Program-made: the position numbers and the translations under genes | NCBI RefSeq assembly: GCF_001748085.1 | Contig: NZ_BBZK01000004.1 | Coordinates: 124,001 to 188,000 of the forward strand | Direction: 5' to 3' | Length of the DNA: 64,000 nucleotides | Source: Streptomyces sp. TP-A0874 | GTDB lineage: Bacteria > Actinomycetota > Actinomycetes > Streptomycetales > Streptomycetaceae | Notes under the pieces: generated by a model | Told to the model about the DNA's origin: nothing | Databases searched by the model: none | What the model saw: the letters and a program-made list of their open reading frames with translations, nothing else | Shown here: one piece after another, positions 33,481 to 42,599 of the stretch | Layout: each line of letters begins with the position of its first letter | How positions within the stretch are numbered: position 1 is the stretch's first letter

Positions 33481-34809
33481 ATGTCCGACGTTTCGTCGAG
33501 GTCCCGGACCCGACCTCTCACTACAGCCGAGGTGAATCCACGGCTGCGGGGCGTCTGCTTCAAGACCGGGCCGCCGCGCCGGATCGGAGTCGAACTCGAG
33601 TGGTTCGTGTTCGACCCGAGAAACCCCAAGGGCCCCGTCGGCCCCTCCCGGCTCACCGTCGCTTACGCCGCGCTGCGCCGCCTGGCACTGCGGTCGACGC
33701 TCACCTTCGAGCCCGGAGGGCAGCTGGAGCTCAGCTCGCCGGCCGCCACCTCCCTCTCCCAGTGCGTCGGGCAGGTGGCCGAGGACCTCAGCCAGGTGCG
33801 GGCGGTCCTGCGCACCCACGGGCTGGCCCTGGCCGGCCACGGCCACGACCCCTGGAACCCGCCCCGGCGGATCCTCACCGCGCCTCGCTACCGCGCGATG
33901 GAGGCCTACTTCGACCGCCGGGGCCCCGAGGGTCGCTCCATGATGTGCGCCACCGCCTCGGTGCAGGTGTGCGTGGACGCGGGTACCGAGGGGCCGGGGC
34001 CGCTCGGCTACCGGCGGCGCTGGCGGATGGCCCACCTGCTCGGCGCGGTGCTCGTGGCGGCCTTCGCCAACTCCCCGCTGCGGCGCGGCCTGCCCACCGG
34101 CTGGCTGTCCACCCGGCAGGCGGTGTGGTCCTCCCTGGACCCGGGGCGGGCACTGGCTCCGGCCAGCGGGCCGGAGCCCCGGCAGGCCTGGACGGAGTAC
34201 GTCCTCGACGCGCCGGTCATGTGCGTCCGCCGGGAGGAGGGCTCCTGGGAGGTGCCCCGCGGTCTGACGTTCCGGGGCTGGCTCGACGGGGCCGGCCCTC
34301 GCCGGGCCACCGCCGCCGACCTCGACTACCACCTGACGACGCTCTTCCCACCGGTCCGCCCGCGCGGCCACCTGGAGCTTCGCATGATCGACGCCCAACC
34401 CGGGGAGGACGGCTGGATCGCGCCGCTGGCCGTCACGGCCGCGCTCTTCGACGATCCGACCGCCGCGGAGACCGCCTACCGGGCGGTGCGTCCGCTGGCC
34501 GCCGCGGCCGGCACCGGACCGGCGCCGCGGAACGCGTTGTGGGAGGCGGCGGCCCGCGGCGGACTGGCCGACCCCGGACTGCGCTCCGCGGCGGTCAGCT
34601 GCTTCGCCGCCGCCCAGGAGGCGCTGCCGAGGCTGGGGGCCTCCGCCGCCGTGCGGAGAGCCGTCGCCTCCTTCGCCGAGCGTTACCCGGGCAGCGGACG
34701 GTGTCCGGCGGAGGACCTGCTGGACGCGGTACCGGTCGCCGCCCGTCGGACCGTTCCCGAGGTCGCGGTGGCCGGCGCACAGTCCCCGGCCGGTGAGGGG
34801 AGGCCTTGA
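33481..34809 (+). CDS. egtA: Ergothioneine biosynthesis glutamate-cysteine ligase EgtA
   Basis: A 442-residue ATP-dependent ligase joining Glu and Cys, the thiol donor for ergothioneine. GCS2-type features: RRIGVELEWFVFDP (about 33-46), LTFEPGGQLELSSPA, GHGHDPW, ASVQVCVDAG (substrate strand), FANSPLRRGLPTGWLSTRQAVW and HLELRMIDAQPGEDGW. Starts are possible at 33466 or 33481; the latter has AAAGG about six bases upstream. The stop overlaps the egtB start (TGATG), opening the egtABCD cluster. Confidence 0.95.
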   Translation: MSDVSSRSRTRPLTTAEVNPRLRGVCFKTGPPRRIGVELEWFVFDPRNPKGPVGPSRLTVAYAALRRLALRSTLTFEPGGQLELSSPAATSLSQCVGQVAEDLSQVRAVLRTHGLALAGHGHDPWNPPRRILTAPRYRAMEAYFDRRGPEGRSMMCATASVQVCVDAGTEGPGPLGYRRRWRMAHLLGAVLVAAFANSPLRRGLPTGWLSTRQAVWSSLDPGRALAPASGPEPRQAWTEYVLDAPVMCVRREEGSWEVPRGLTFRGWLDGAGPRRATAADLDYHLTTLFPPVRPRGHLELRMIDAQPGEDGWIAPLAVTAALFDDPTAAETAYRAVRPLAAAAGTGPAPRNALWEAAARGGLADPGLRSAAVSCFAAAQEALPRLGASAAVRRAVASFAERYPGSGRCPAEDLLDAVPVAARRTVPEVAVAGAQSPAGEGRP

Positions 34810-36146
34810 TGCGCACGACCGCGTTCGATCCGCAGGCGCTGCGGAAGCGGGCCGTCGGCGCCCTGGTCGACGCCCGGAAGCGCACCCGGGTGCTGACCGA
34901 CTGCGTGGAGGACCCCGATCTGACCGCCCAGCACTCCCCGCTGATGTCACCGCTGGTCTGGGATCTCGCCCACATCGGCAACCAGGAGGAGCAGTGGCTG
35001 CTGCGTGCGGTGGGCGGACACGAGGGCCTGCGACCCGACATCGACAAGGTGTACGACGCCTTCGAGCACCCGCGCGCCGAGCGCCCCTCCCTGCCGCTGC
35101 TCCCGCCCGCGGAGGCCCGCGCCTATGTGGCCGAGGTGCGTGACCGGGTGCTGGAGGTACTGGAGCGCACCCCGCTGGAGGGCGACGACGAGTTGGTCCG
35201 GGCGGGGTTCGCCTTCGGCATGATCGCGCAGCACGAACAGCAGCACGACGAGACGATGCTCGTCACCCACCAGCTGCGCCGCGGTCCCGCGGCGCTCACC
35301 GCGCCCCCTCCACCGCCCGCGTCCGCCGACGCCGCCGGGCTGCCGGCGGAGGTGTTGGTGCCCGGCGGTCCGTTCACCATGGGTACCTCGACCGAGCCTT
35401 GGTCCCTGGACAACGAGCGACCAGCGCATCGGCGCACCCTGCCGGACTTCTTCCTCGACACGCTGCCGGTGGGGAACGGCGCCTACCTGGAGTTCATGGC
35501 GGACGGCGGCTACGAGGACCCCCGCTGGTGGCATCCGGCCGGCTGGTCGTTCGTCCGGGAACACAGCCTGCGGGCACCGCTGTTCTGGCGCCGCGAAGGC
35601 AGGCAGTGGGTCCGGCGCCGCTTCGGCGAGGTGGAACCCGTGCCGCTGGACGAACCCGTCCTCCACGTCAGCTGGTACGAGGCCGACGCGTACGCGCGCT
35701 GGCGGGGGCGGCGGCTGCCCACCGAGGCGGAGTGGGAGAAGGCCGCCCGGTACGACCCGGCCACCGGGCGGTCGCGCCGCTATCCCTGGGGCGAGCCCGA
35801 CCCGGTCCCGGCACTGGCCAACCTCGGCCAGCGCCATCTGCGGGCGGCGCCGTTGGGCGCCTACCCGGAGGGGGCCTCCCCGTTGGGCGTACGGCAGTTG
35901 ATCGGCGACGTGTGGGAGTGGACCTCCAGCGACTTCCTGCCGTACCCGGGCTTCACCGCCTTCCCGTACCGGGAGTACTCGGCGGTCTTCTTCGGCGGTG
36001 ACCACAAGGTCCTGCGCGGGGGGTCGTTCGCGGCCGACCCGGTGGTCTGCCGCGGCACCTTCCGCAACTGGGACCTGCCGGTCCGGCGCCAGATCTTCTC
36101 CGGCTTCCGCACCGCCCGCGACGCGGAACCGGAGGCGGCGCGGTGA
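34809..36146 (+). CDS. egtB: Ergothioneine sulfoxide synthase EgtB
   Basis: A 445-residue non-heme iron enzyme joining gamma-Glu-Cys to hercynine with O2 to form the sulfoxide. The DinB-like domain (1 to about 160) has the iron ligands in LAHIGNQEEQ (about 55) and AQHEQQHDETM (about 141 and 145). A Pro/Ala linker leads to the FGE-sulfatase domain (about 175-440) with VPGGPFTMGTSTEPWSLDNERP, VSWYEADAYARWRGRRLPTEAEWE, QLIGDVWEWTSSDFLPYPGF and VLRGGSFAA. Complete, usual length for EgtB. Confidence 0.97.
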   Translation: MRTTAFDPQALRKRAVGALVDARKRTRVLTDCVEDPDLTAQHSPLMSPLVWDLAHIGNQEEQWLLRAVGGHEGLRPDIDKVYDAFEHPRAERPSLPLLPPAEARAYVAEVRDRVLEVLERTPLEGDDELVRAGFAFGMIAQHEQQHDETMLVTHQLRRGPAALTAPPPPPASADAAGLPAEVLVPGGPFTMGTSTEPWSLDNERPAHRRTLPDFFLDTLPVGNGAYLEFMADGGYEDPRWWHPAGWSFVREHSLRAPLFWRREGRQWVRRRFGEVEPVPLDEPVLHVSWYEADAYARWRGRRLPTEAEWEKAARYDPATGRSRRYPWGEPDPVPALANLGQRHLRAAPLGAYPEGASPLGVRQLIGDVWEWTSSDFLPYPGFTAFPYREYSAVFFGGDHKVLRGGSFAADPVVCRGTFRNWDLPVRRQIFSGFRTARDAEPEAAR

Positions 36147-36258
36147 TCGGCGGCATGCCCGGAACGGGCGGCGTGGCGCAGCCCTGCGACCGGCCTCCCG
36201 TCGCCGCCGTCCCCGGGGCCGGCGGCGACACGGTCGCTTCGAGGCCGGGGAGCCGCTG

Positions 36259-37041
36259 ATGTGCCGGCACATCGCCTACCTGGGCGCCGAAGTCCCGGTC
36301 GGGGAACTACTCCTCGCCCCCGAGCACGGGCTCTACCGGCAGTCCTGGGCGCCGCGCCGGCAGCGGTACGGGACGGTGAACGCCGACGGCTTCGGCGTCG
36401 GCTGGTACGCCCCGCGGGATCCGACCCCCGCCCGCTACCGCCGGGCCGGCCCCATCTGGGCCGACCCGTCCTTCCAGGACCTCGCCCGGGTGGTCCGGAC
36501 CGGCGCGCTGCTGGCCGCCGTGCGGGACGCCACCGAGCCGGGCGCCGATCCGGAGGCGGCCAGCGCCCCGTTCGCCTCCGACCACTGGCTGTTCAGTCAC
36601 AACGGGGCGTTGGACGGCTGGCCCCGGTCGGTGGTGCCGCTCGCCGAAGCGCTGCCGGCCGCGGAACTGCTCGACCTGCCGGCGCGGTGCGACTCCGCCC
36701 TGGTGTGGGCGCTCGTCCGGCACCGGTTGCGGGGCACGGAGCGGCCGGGGGCCGACGGCGGCGCCGCTCTCGGTGAGGCGCTCGCCGGCACCGTCGCCGA
36801 GCTTGCCGCCGCCGCGCCCGGTTCCCGGTTGAACCTACTGGTCACCGACGGCCTCTCCATCGCGGCCACCGCCTGGGGGGACACCCTCTGGTACCTGGTC
36901 GACCGCCCAGCCGGCCGCACCGTGGTCGCCTCCGAGCCGTACGACGACGACACCCGCTGGGCCGAGGCGCCCGACCGGACCCTGCTCACCGCGAGCCGTA
37001 CCGACCTCGTCCTCACCCCGCTCAAGGAGCTCCCGCCGTGA
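36259..37041 (+). CDS. egtC: Ergothioneine biosynthesis class II amidohydrolase EgtC
   Basis: A 260-residue Ntn-type glutamine amidotransferase fold removing glutamate from gamma-Glu-hercynylcysteine sulfoxide. It begins MCRHIAYLG, leaving Cys2 as the N-terminal nucleophile after Met removal, which fixes the start. YGTVNADGFGVGWYAP (about 41-56), VRDATEP and SDHWLFSHNGALDGW (about 107-121) complete the active site. A 112-bp gap separates it from egtB; its end overlaps egtD (GTGA). Confidence 0.95.
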   Translation: MCRHIAYLGAEVPVGELLLAPEHGLYRQSWAPRRQRYGTVNADGFGVGWYAPRDPTPARYRRAGPIWADPSFQDLARVVRTGALLAAVRDATEPGADPEAASAPFASDHWLFSHNGALDGWPRSVVPLAEALPAAELLDLPARCDSALVWALVRHRLRGTERPGADGGAALGEALAGTVAELAAAAPGSRLNLLVTDGLSIAATAWGDTLWYLVDRPAGRTVVASEPYDDDTRWAEAPDRTLLTASRTDLVLTPLKELPP

Positions 37042-38015
37042 GTCCGTTCACCGTCACCCGAACACTGCCCGCCGACGCCGACCACGCGGCCCTGCGTACG
37101 GACGCCCTGCACGGGCTGACCGCCGATCCCAAACGGCTGCCGCCGAAGTGGTTCTACGACGCCCGCGGCAGCGAGCTCTTCGAGGAGATCACCCAGCTGC
37201 CGGAGTACTACCCGACCCGCGCCGAGCTGGAGATCCTGCTGGCCCACGCGGGCGCGATCGCCTCGGTCAGCGGCGCCCGCACCATGATCGAGCTCGGTTC
37301 CGGCTCCTCGGAGAAGACCCGCCACCTGCTCCGGGTCCTCACCGAGCTGCGGGCCTACGTCCCCGTGGACGTCAGCGAGTCCGCCCTGGTACAGGCGGGG
37401 CACGTGCTGCGGGAGCAGTATCCGGAGCTTTCCGTCCACGCGCTGGTCGCCGACTTCCAAGGCGGGCTGGTACTACCGGAGACACCCGGTCCGCGGCTGG
37501 TGGCCTTCTTCGGGAGCACCATCGGCAACCTGCTGCCGGCCGAGCGCGCCGCCTTCCTCGAGTCGCTGCGCGAAGCGCTCTCGCCCGAGGACACGCTGCT
37601 GCTCGGCACCGACCTGGTCAAGGACGAGGCCACCCTGGTGTCCGCCTACGACGACGCCCACGGCGTCACTGCCGCCTTCAACAAGAACGTGCTGCTGGTG
37701 CTCAACAGGGAGCTCGGAGCCGACTTCGACGTGGCGGACTTCGAGCATGTCGCGCTCTGGAACCCCCGGGACGAGTGGATCGAGATGCGGCTGCGGGCCC
37801 GGCGGTCGCTCACGGTGAAACTCACCGCACTCGACCTCGAGGTCCCCTTCACCGCCGGGGAGGAGATGCGCACCGAGGTGTCCACGAAGTTCCGTCCGGA
37901 GGGGGTGCGGGCCGAACTCGCCGCAGCCGGACTCGAACTGCGGCAGTGGTGGACGGACGCGATGGGGCGCTTCGCGCTCTCGCTGTCCGGGCCGGCCGGG
38001 GACCGAGCCCGCTGA
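37038..38015 (+). CDS. egtD: Histidine N-alpha-methyltransferase EgtD
   Basis: A 325-residue SAM enzyme trimethylating L-histidine to hercynine, the first step of the pathway. DUF2260-type features: WFYDARGSELFEEITQLPEYYPTRAE (substrate Tyr), TMIELGSGSSEKTRHLL (motif I, about 81-97), YVPVDVSESAL, VAFFGSTIGNLLP, LLLGTDLVKD, AAFNKNVLLVLNRELGADF (His-binding Asn) and MRTEVSTKF. It begins with GTG in a four-base overlap with egtC. No EgtE C-S lyase gene follows. Confidence 0.97.
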   Translation: MSPFTVTRTLPADADHAALRTDALHGLTADPKRLPPKWFYDARGSELFEEITQLPEYYPTRAELEILLAHAGAIASVSGARTMIELGSGSSEKTRHLLRVLTELRAYVPVDVSESALVQAGHVLREQYPELSVHALVADFQGGLVLPETPGPRLVAFFGSTIGNLLPAERAAFLESLREALSPEDTLLLGTDLVKDEATLVSAYDDAHGVTAAFNKNVLLVLNRELGADFDVADFEHVALWNPRDEWIEMRLRARRSLTVKLTALDLEVPFTAGEEMRTEVSTKFRPEGVRAELAAAGLELRQWWTDAMGRFALSLSGPAGDRAR

Positions 38016-38087
38016 CGCCCGGCCCCGGCTCACCGCGGCACCGCGCCCCAGCGGTCCGGCCCTCGGGCGGTCTGCCCACTGCCGGGG

Positions 38088-38462
38088 TCAGGTCGCCGGA
38101 CCCGGTCCCTCCACCACGATGTCCACCGCTTCGTCGTAGAAGGCCATGAGGTTGGTGATCTGGGCGAGGTCCGGCGGCGGTGCTGGATAGGACCAGAGCA
38201 CATCACTCCGCTCTCGGCCGTCACCGTGGTAGGACCAGTACGAGGCATCGCCCTTGAACGGGCAGTGGGTGTGGGTTTCGGTCGGCTCGAAGTGTTCCAG
38301 TCGCACGTCCTCCGGCGGCAGGTAGTAGCGGACCGGATACCCCGTCTCGTACAGCAGTACGGGGCGGGTCGAGTCGGCGACCACCTGGCCGTCGATCTCC
38401 ACCCGAACATGCTGCGTACCGGGCAGCGCCTCCACTCGGTGGCTCGAGTTCCCAGTGGCCAC
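38088..38462 (-). CDS. DUF427 family protein
   Basis: A 124-residue DUF427 protein: VRVEIDGQVVADSTRPVLL, YETGYPVRYYLPPEDVRLEHF, THCPFKGDASYWSYHGDG and NLMAFYDEAVDIVVEG near the C terminus. The conserved C-P-F/Y-K-G-x-A-x-Y-W motif is present. Small beta-rich proteins of unknown biochemical role. Starts with GTG 38462. Convergent with egtD, and 243 bp from the divergent DUF3140 gene. Confidence 0.9.
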   Translation of the reverse strand: MATGNSSHRVEALPGTQHVRVEIDGQVVADSTRPVLLYETGYPVRYYLPPEDVRLEHFEPTETHTHCPFKGDASYWSYHGDGRERSDVLWSYPAPPPDLAQITNLMAFYDEAVDIVVEGPGPAT

Positions 38463-38705
38463 GATCGCTCCTTCGCTCCGTCGTCAGGCGGCTCGCCTTC
38501 CCTCGGGTCGCCATCCTGGTCTACCTCTGTTCTCCGTTCCCCGCTCCGGTTTCCCCGTTTCGCCCGTCCATCTCCCCCGGGCCCAGGGCTCTGCCCAACC
38601 AGCCTCCCGCAGGTTTCGGCCGGCCGCCCGCGGGAACCCGACGGCTCCCCAGTCCGCACGATCCCCGTCCACACACCGAGGCCGACAGCTGCACAGGAGG
38701 CCGCC

Positions 38706-39053
38706 GTGGCTGATATCTCCGCCCCGGAGCTGGACCGGCTCTGGAACGAGTTCCACCGGGTGGTGAACATGACCTCCGACGAGCTGAGCACCTGGCTCAG
38801 GACGGAGTCCGCCGGCGAGGAGAGCGAGGCGCTGCCGGACGACGCCGGCTCGGAGAACGGCAGGCATGTGCTGGCCATCCTGCAGAAGCGCCGGATGGAC
38901 CTGACCGACGACGACATCCGGGTGATGTACAAGGTCGTGGACACCGTCGAGCAGCAGCGGCGGGACGACCTCGAGCCCAAGGCCGGTCAGGGGCACTGGC
39001 GGCACCGGCTGATGCGGATCGGACACGACCCGCTCAAGCCGCCGAGGGTCTGA
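38706..39053 (+). CDS. DUF3140 family protein
   Basis: A 115-residue acidic helical protein beginning at GTG 38706 (AGGAGG five bases ahead): PELDRLWNEFHRVVNMTSDEL, LSTWLRTE, HVLAILQKRRMDLTDDDIRVM, YKVVDTVEQQ and WRHRLMRIGHDPLKP. This matches the DUF3140 pattern found in actinobacteria and fungi and often linked to plasmid-maintenance or DNA-binding annotations without proof. No membrane segment. Function unknown. Confidence 0.82.
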   Translation: MADISAPELDRLWNEFHRVVNMTSDELSTWLRTESAGEESEALPDDAGSENGRHVLAILQKRRMDLTDDDIRVMYKVVDTVEQQRRDDLEPKAGQGHWRHRLMRIGHDPLKPPRV

Positions 39054-39131
39054 GCGCGGCCGGTCCGCCCGTCACCCGATCGACCGCCGGGCGGCTGCCG
39101 CAGGAGGGGCATTCGCGACCGAAGCGCCGAG

Positions 39132-39167
39132 CTGACACCGATTGTCAGGAGAGCTGACGTAACGTCA
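39132..39167. promoter_or_regulatory. Two adjacent TGAC-based palindromes upstream of mbl-type gene
   Basis: CTGACA-N5-TGTCAG (39132-39148) is followed six bases later by TGACGT-A-ACGTCA (39155-39167). Both are perfect inverted repeats sharing TGAC/GTCA half-sites, about 110 bases before the start of the actin-like gene and inside the 222-bp gap, so they look like a cooperative operator. Confidence 0.55.
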
Positions 39168-39275
39168 CCTGTGCGGCGCAGCCCCACGGGCGCCGATCGG
39201 ACCGCGACCTCAGGCTGGGAAGGAAGGGCGGCACGCCTCTCCCGCCGCTCACACCCGCGCAGGGAAGGACATCAC

Positions 39276-40304
39276 GTGCCAGTAAGTCTTGATCAGTTGC
39301 GTCGATGCTCCGTCGCGGTGGACCTCGGAGCAGCCAGGACCAGGATCTATCTGAAGGGGTCGGGGCTCGTCGTCGACGAACCGAGCGTCGCCGCCGTCAA
39401 CACCCGGACGGGGGCGCTCCTCGCCGTGGGTGAGACGGCGGAGCAGATGACCGGGCGGACCCCCGAGTACATCCGGGTGGTGCGGCCGGTGGCCGGCGGG
39501 ACCGTGGTCGACATCGAGATGGCACAGCGGATGCTGCGCCAGCTCATCGGCGACAAGCTCCGCAAGGCCTGGCGCCGGAACCCGAGACTGCGGATCGCCG
39601 CCTGCACCCCCCACGACAGCGAGCCGCTGACCCGGCGGGCGAGCGTCGAGACACTGTCCGCGCTCGGCGCCCGGCGGGTTGAGTTGGCCAACACCCTGCT
39701 CTGCGCGGCGGTGGGCTGCGGCCTGCCGGTCGAGCAGCCGGAGGCAACGATGATCGCGCTCTGCGGCGCGCGCACCACTCAGGTGGCGGTGCTCTCGCTG
39801 GGCGCGATCGTGGCCGCCGACACCGTCCCGGTCGGCGGCCACACCATCGACCGCACGGTGCTGGAACACCTGCGCAACCGACACGACCTGCGGCTGCGCT
39901 GCGAGTCCACCCACCCGCTGCCGCTGGTGCTCACCGCGGCGGCCGAGACCGACGAACGGGCCGAGGTCGTCGGCCGGGACGTCGCCACCGGGCGGGCGCG
40001 CACCGTGACGGTGGAGACGGAGGAGGTGCGGCAGGCCATCCGCGGGCCGATGACCGCGGTGCTCGACGGCATCCGCGGGGTGCTGCGCAGGTGCCCGCCG
40101 GACCTGGTCGCCGACCTCTCCGATCGGGGCATCATGCTCGCCGGCGGCACCGCCTCGCTGCCCGGACTGCGGACGATGCTCGCCCGGTCCACCGGGATGG
40201 CCGTGGAGACCGCCGAGCAGCCGGACACCTGCGCGGTGCGGGGGCTCGGAGCGATCCTGGAGGGACGGGTGCGACCGGTGCAGCTGGACTCGCTCACCCA
40301 CTGA
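39276..40304 (+). CDS. MreB-like actin homologue (Mbl type)
   Basis: A 342-residue bacterial actin. Phosphate-1 loop VAVDLGAARTRIYLKGSGL (about 13-31), the connect/phosphate-2-like segment IALCGARTTQVAVLSLGAIV (about 162-181), VGGHTIDRTVLEHL and the adenosine motif GIMLAGGTASLPGL (about 288) are visible, and RTPEYIRVVRPVAGGTVVDIEMAQRMLR is typical MreB. The divergence and length fit the Mbl of Streptomyces (about 340 residues), which acts with MreB in spore-wall synthesis, rather than MreB itself, and no mreCD follow. GTG 39276 has GGAAGGA seven bases upstream. Confidence 0.85.
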   Translation: MPVSLDQLRRCSVAVDLGAARTRIYLKGSGLVVDEPSVAAVNTRTGALLAVGETAEQMTGRTPEYIRVVRPVAGGTVVDIEMAQRMLRQLIGDKLRKAWRRNPRLRIAACTPHDSEPLTRRASVETLSALGARRVELANTLLCAAVGCGLPVEQPEATMIALCGARTTQVAVLSLGAIVAADTVPVGGHTIDRTVLEHLRNRHDLRLRCESTHPLPLVLTAAAETDERAEVVGRDVATGRARTVTVETEEVRQAIRGPMTAVLDGIRGVLRRCPPDLVADLSDRGIMLAGGTASLPGLRTMLARSTGMAVETAEQPDTCAVRGLGAILEGRVRPVQLDSLTH

Positions 40305-40340
40305 CGGCGCCACCGCCCGGGTACGGCTCCGTCCGCGGGG

Positions 40341-42518
40341 TCAGCCGGCGTCGGCCAGCGCCAGGGCGTGCAGCCGCTCCGGCGGACCGGGGCGCGCGTA
40401 GTACCAGCCCTGGGCGGTGTCGCAGCCGAGCATCCGCAGGTGCTCCGCCTGCACCCCCGTCTCCACACCCTCCACGGTGACCGAGAGTTCCAGGGTGTGG
40501 GCGAGCGAGACGATCCCCTCCACGATCCGGATGTCGACCGGGTCGGCCGGATCCCGCTGCATACCGCGGGTGAAGGAGCGGTCGAGCTTGAGCGAGGTAA
40601 GCGGCATCCGGCGGAGACTGGCCAGGTTGGAGTAGCCGGTGCCGAAGTCGTCGAGGGCGATCTCGACCCCCAGTTCGGCCAGTCGCCGCAGCGGCCTGAG
40701 CAGTGACTCGTCGGCTCCGATGAGGGCGCTCTCGGTCACCTCAAGGCAGAGGGTGCTCGTCTCGACCCCGGCCTCGTCCAGGATGCGCACCACGTCGGGG
40801 ACGAGTTCCGGGTGGGACAGCTGACAGGGCGAGAGGTTGACGTTGATGCGGGAGGGACGCTGCTCGGCGTCGTTCCCCTGCCAGTCGCGGATCTGCTGTA
40901 CGGCGCGTTCCAGGACCCACCGGCCCAGGGGCACGATGAGCCCGGTGTTCTCGGCCAGCGGGATGAACTGGTCGGGGCCGAGAACGCCGCGCTGCGGATG
41001 GAGCCAGCGCACGAGGGCCTCGGCGCCCTGCACCCGGCCGTCGCTGAGCCGCACCAGCGGCTGGTACTCGATGAAGAACTCACCGCGCTCCAACGCCTTC
41101 GGCAGGTTGTTCGTCAGGCCGTGGCGGCTGATGGCCAGGGTCTCCGCCTCCGGATCGGAGTGCTCGTACCGGTTGCCCCCCGCGGCCTTCGCCCGGTACA
41201 TCGTGATGTCGGCGCTCCGTAGCACCTCCGCCGACCCGATCTCGCCGACCGGACCGTCGACGATCCCGATGCTGCCGCGGACGCTCAGCTCCCGGCCGGT
41301 GATGGCGACCGGGTCGGCGAGCGCGTCGAGGATGCGCTGGGCGAAGGCCGTGACGTCCTTCTGCTCGGGCGGGTCGACGATGAGGGCCACGAACTCGTCG
41401 CCGCCGAGCCGGGCCACCAGTTGGCCGTGCGCGGTGACGCAGGACTGGAGCCGTTCGGCCACCGCCACCAGCAGCTGGTCGCCGACCGCGTGCCCGAGGC
41501 TGTCGTTGACGGCCTTGAAGCCGTCGAGGTCCAGGTAACACAGGCCGAAGCGGCTCACCCCGCCACGGGCCGCCAGCGTGGCCTCCAGCCGTTCGAAGAA
41601 GAAGGTGCGGTTGGGCAGTCCGGTCAGGGCGTCGTGGGTGGCCTCGTAGCGCAGTCGGAGGTTCAGCAGCCGCCGTTCGGTGATGTCCTCCATCAGGGCC
41701 AGCGTGTAGCGGGGCTCACCGGCCGGGTCACGGAGGAGCGAGACGGTCAGGTTGGTCCACAGGACGGTGCCGTCGGGGCGGTAGTACGGCTTGTCCACAC
41801 GGTAGTTCTCCCGCTCGCCCCGCACGAGCTCGGCGTGCATCCGCCAGACGGCCGGCGAATCCTCGGGATGCACCCAGTCGGTCACCTTGCGGCTGCGGAA
41901 GTGGTGCTCCACTCCGCCGAACATGCGGGTCAGGCCGTCGTTCACCTCGATGACGTTGCCGTCCATGTCGGCGATGCCGATCCCGATGGCGGCTCCTTCG
42001 AAGATCGCGCGGAACCTGGCCTCACTGGCGTGCAGCGCCCGCTCCGCCTCGGTCTGGGCCCGGAGCGCCGCCTGCGATATCGCCTCCTGTTCCGACCGGG
42101 TCCGCTCCCGCAGCGCCTCGGCGAATCCGGCGGCCATGGCGTGCTGGAGGCGGGCGCACCGCACCCGGCTCTCCTCCGCCGGCAGCGGCTCGTCCGGCGG
42201 GCAGTAGAGCACCAGGTAGGCGTCGACGACGCCCAGGGTGCTGGGCAGCGCGGCGGGGTCGGTGCAGTGTGCGGCCACCAGCCCGGCGCCGACGCGCGCG
42301 GCCGGCTGCGGGTCGAAGTGGCGGGCCGCCAGGGTCTCGGCCAGGGTCCGGGCGAACGGGATGAGGAAGTCCTCGAACTCGGCGCGGGTCATCGAGGTCG
42401 AGGTCGCCGGGTAGATCGCCCGGCTCCAGATGCGGGCGAAGCGCCGCAGTCTGTCGTCGCTTCCCTCTGCCGCGGTCTCCCCCTCGGCCGTACCTCCGTC
42501 GGCCTTCTCGCCCTTCAT
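40341..42518 (-). CDS. PAS-GGDEF-EAL c-di-GMP turnover protein (RmdA/CdgA-like)
   Basis: A 725-residue cytosolic signalling protein. Order: an N-terminal alpha-helical region (about 1-160), PAS/PAC (ASEARFRAIFEGAAIGIGIAD, VHPEDSPAVWRMHAEL, YTLALMEDITERR; about 165-290), GGDEF (LPNRTFFFERLEA, CYLDLDGFKAVNDSLGHAVGD, ARLGGDEFVAL near 373), and EAL (QGAEALVRWLHP near 503, NVNLSPCQL, CLEVTESAL, DDFGTGYSNLASL, LKLDRSF, VEGVET, GWYYARP). All catalytic residues of both domains appear intact; the RxxD inhibitory site is absent. Streptomyces relatives control sporulation timing. Confidence 0.95.
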   Translation of the reverse strand: MKGEKADGGTAEGETAAEGSDDRLRRFARIWSRAIYPATSTSMTRAEFEDFLIPFARTLAETLAARHFDPQPAARVGAGLVAAHCTDPAALPSTLGVVDAYLVLYCPPDEPLPAEESRVRCARLQHAMAAGFAEALRERTRSEQEAISQAALRAQTEAERALHASEARFRAIFEGAAIGIGIADMDGNVIEVNDGLTRMFGGVEHHFRSRKVTDWVHPEDSPAVWRMHAELVRGERENYRVDKPYYRPDGTVLWTNLTVSLLRDPAGEPRYTLALMEDITERRLLNLRLRYEATHDALTGLPNRTFFFERLEATLAARGGVSRFGLCYLDLDGFKAVNDSLGHAVGDQLLVAVAERLQSCVTAHGQLVARLGGDEFVALIVDPPEQKDVTAFAQRILDALADPVAITGRELSVRGSIGIVDGPVGEIGSAEVLRSADITMYRAKAAGGNRYEHSDPEAETLAISRHGLTNNLPKALERGEFFIEYQPLVRLSDGRVQGAEALVRWLHPQRGVLGPDQFIPLAENTGLIVPLGRWVLERAVQQIRDWQGNDAEQRPSRINVNLSPCQLSHPELVPDVVRILDEAGVETSTLCLEVTESALIGADESLLRPLRRLAELGVEIALDDFGTGYSNLASLRRMPLTSLKLDRSFTRGMQRDPADPVDIRIVEGIVSLAHTLELSVTVEGVETGVQAEHLRMLGCDTAQGWYYARPGPPERLHALALADAG

Positions 42519-42599
42519 ACCCTCGACCCCACGCCGGCGTGCCCGCGCGAGAGCGCGGGATCGTTCCGCCCCGCGGCGCGGTGCCGGAGCGCGCGGTGG

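Noticed and set aside
32035..34950. A 971-codon minus-strand frame covering the SGNH gene and the egtA region
   Set aside because: Only the part from 33252 down matches a family; the upstream extension is the shadow of egtA.
39155..39167. BldD binding site reading of TGACGTAACGTCA
   Set aside because: The BldD consensus half-sites are AGTGA and TCACC; the TGAC/GTCA symmetry here fits only loosely, so no regulator is named.
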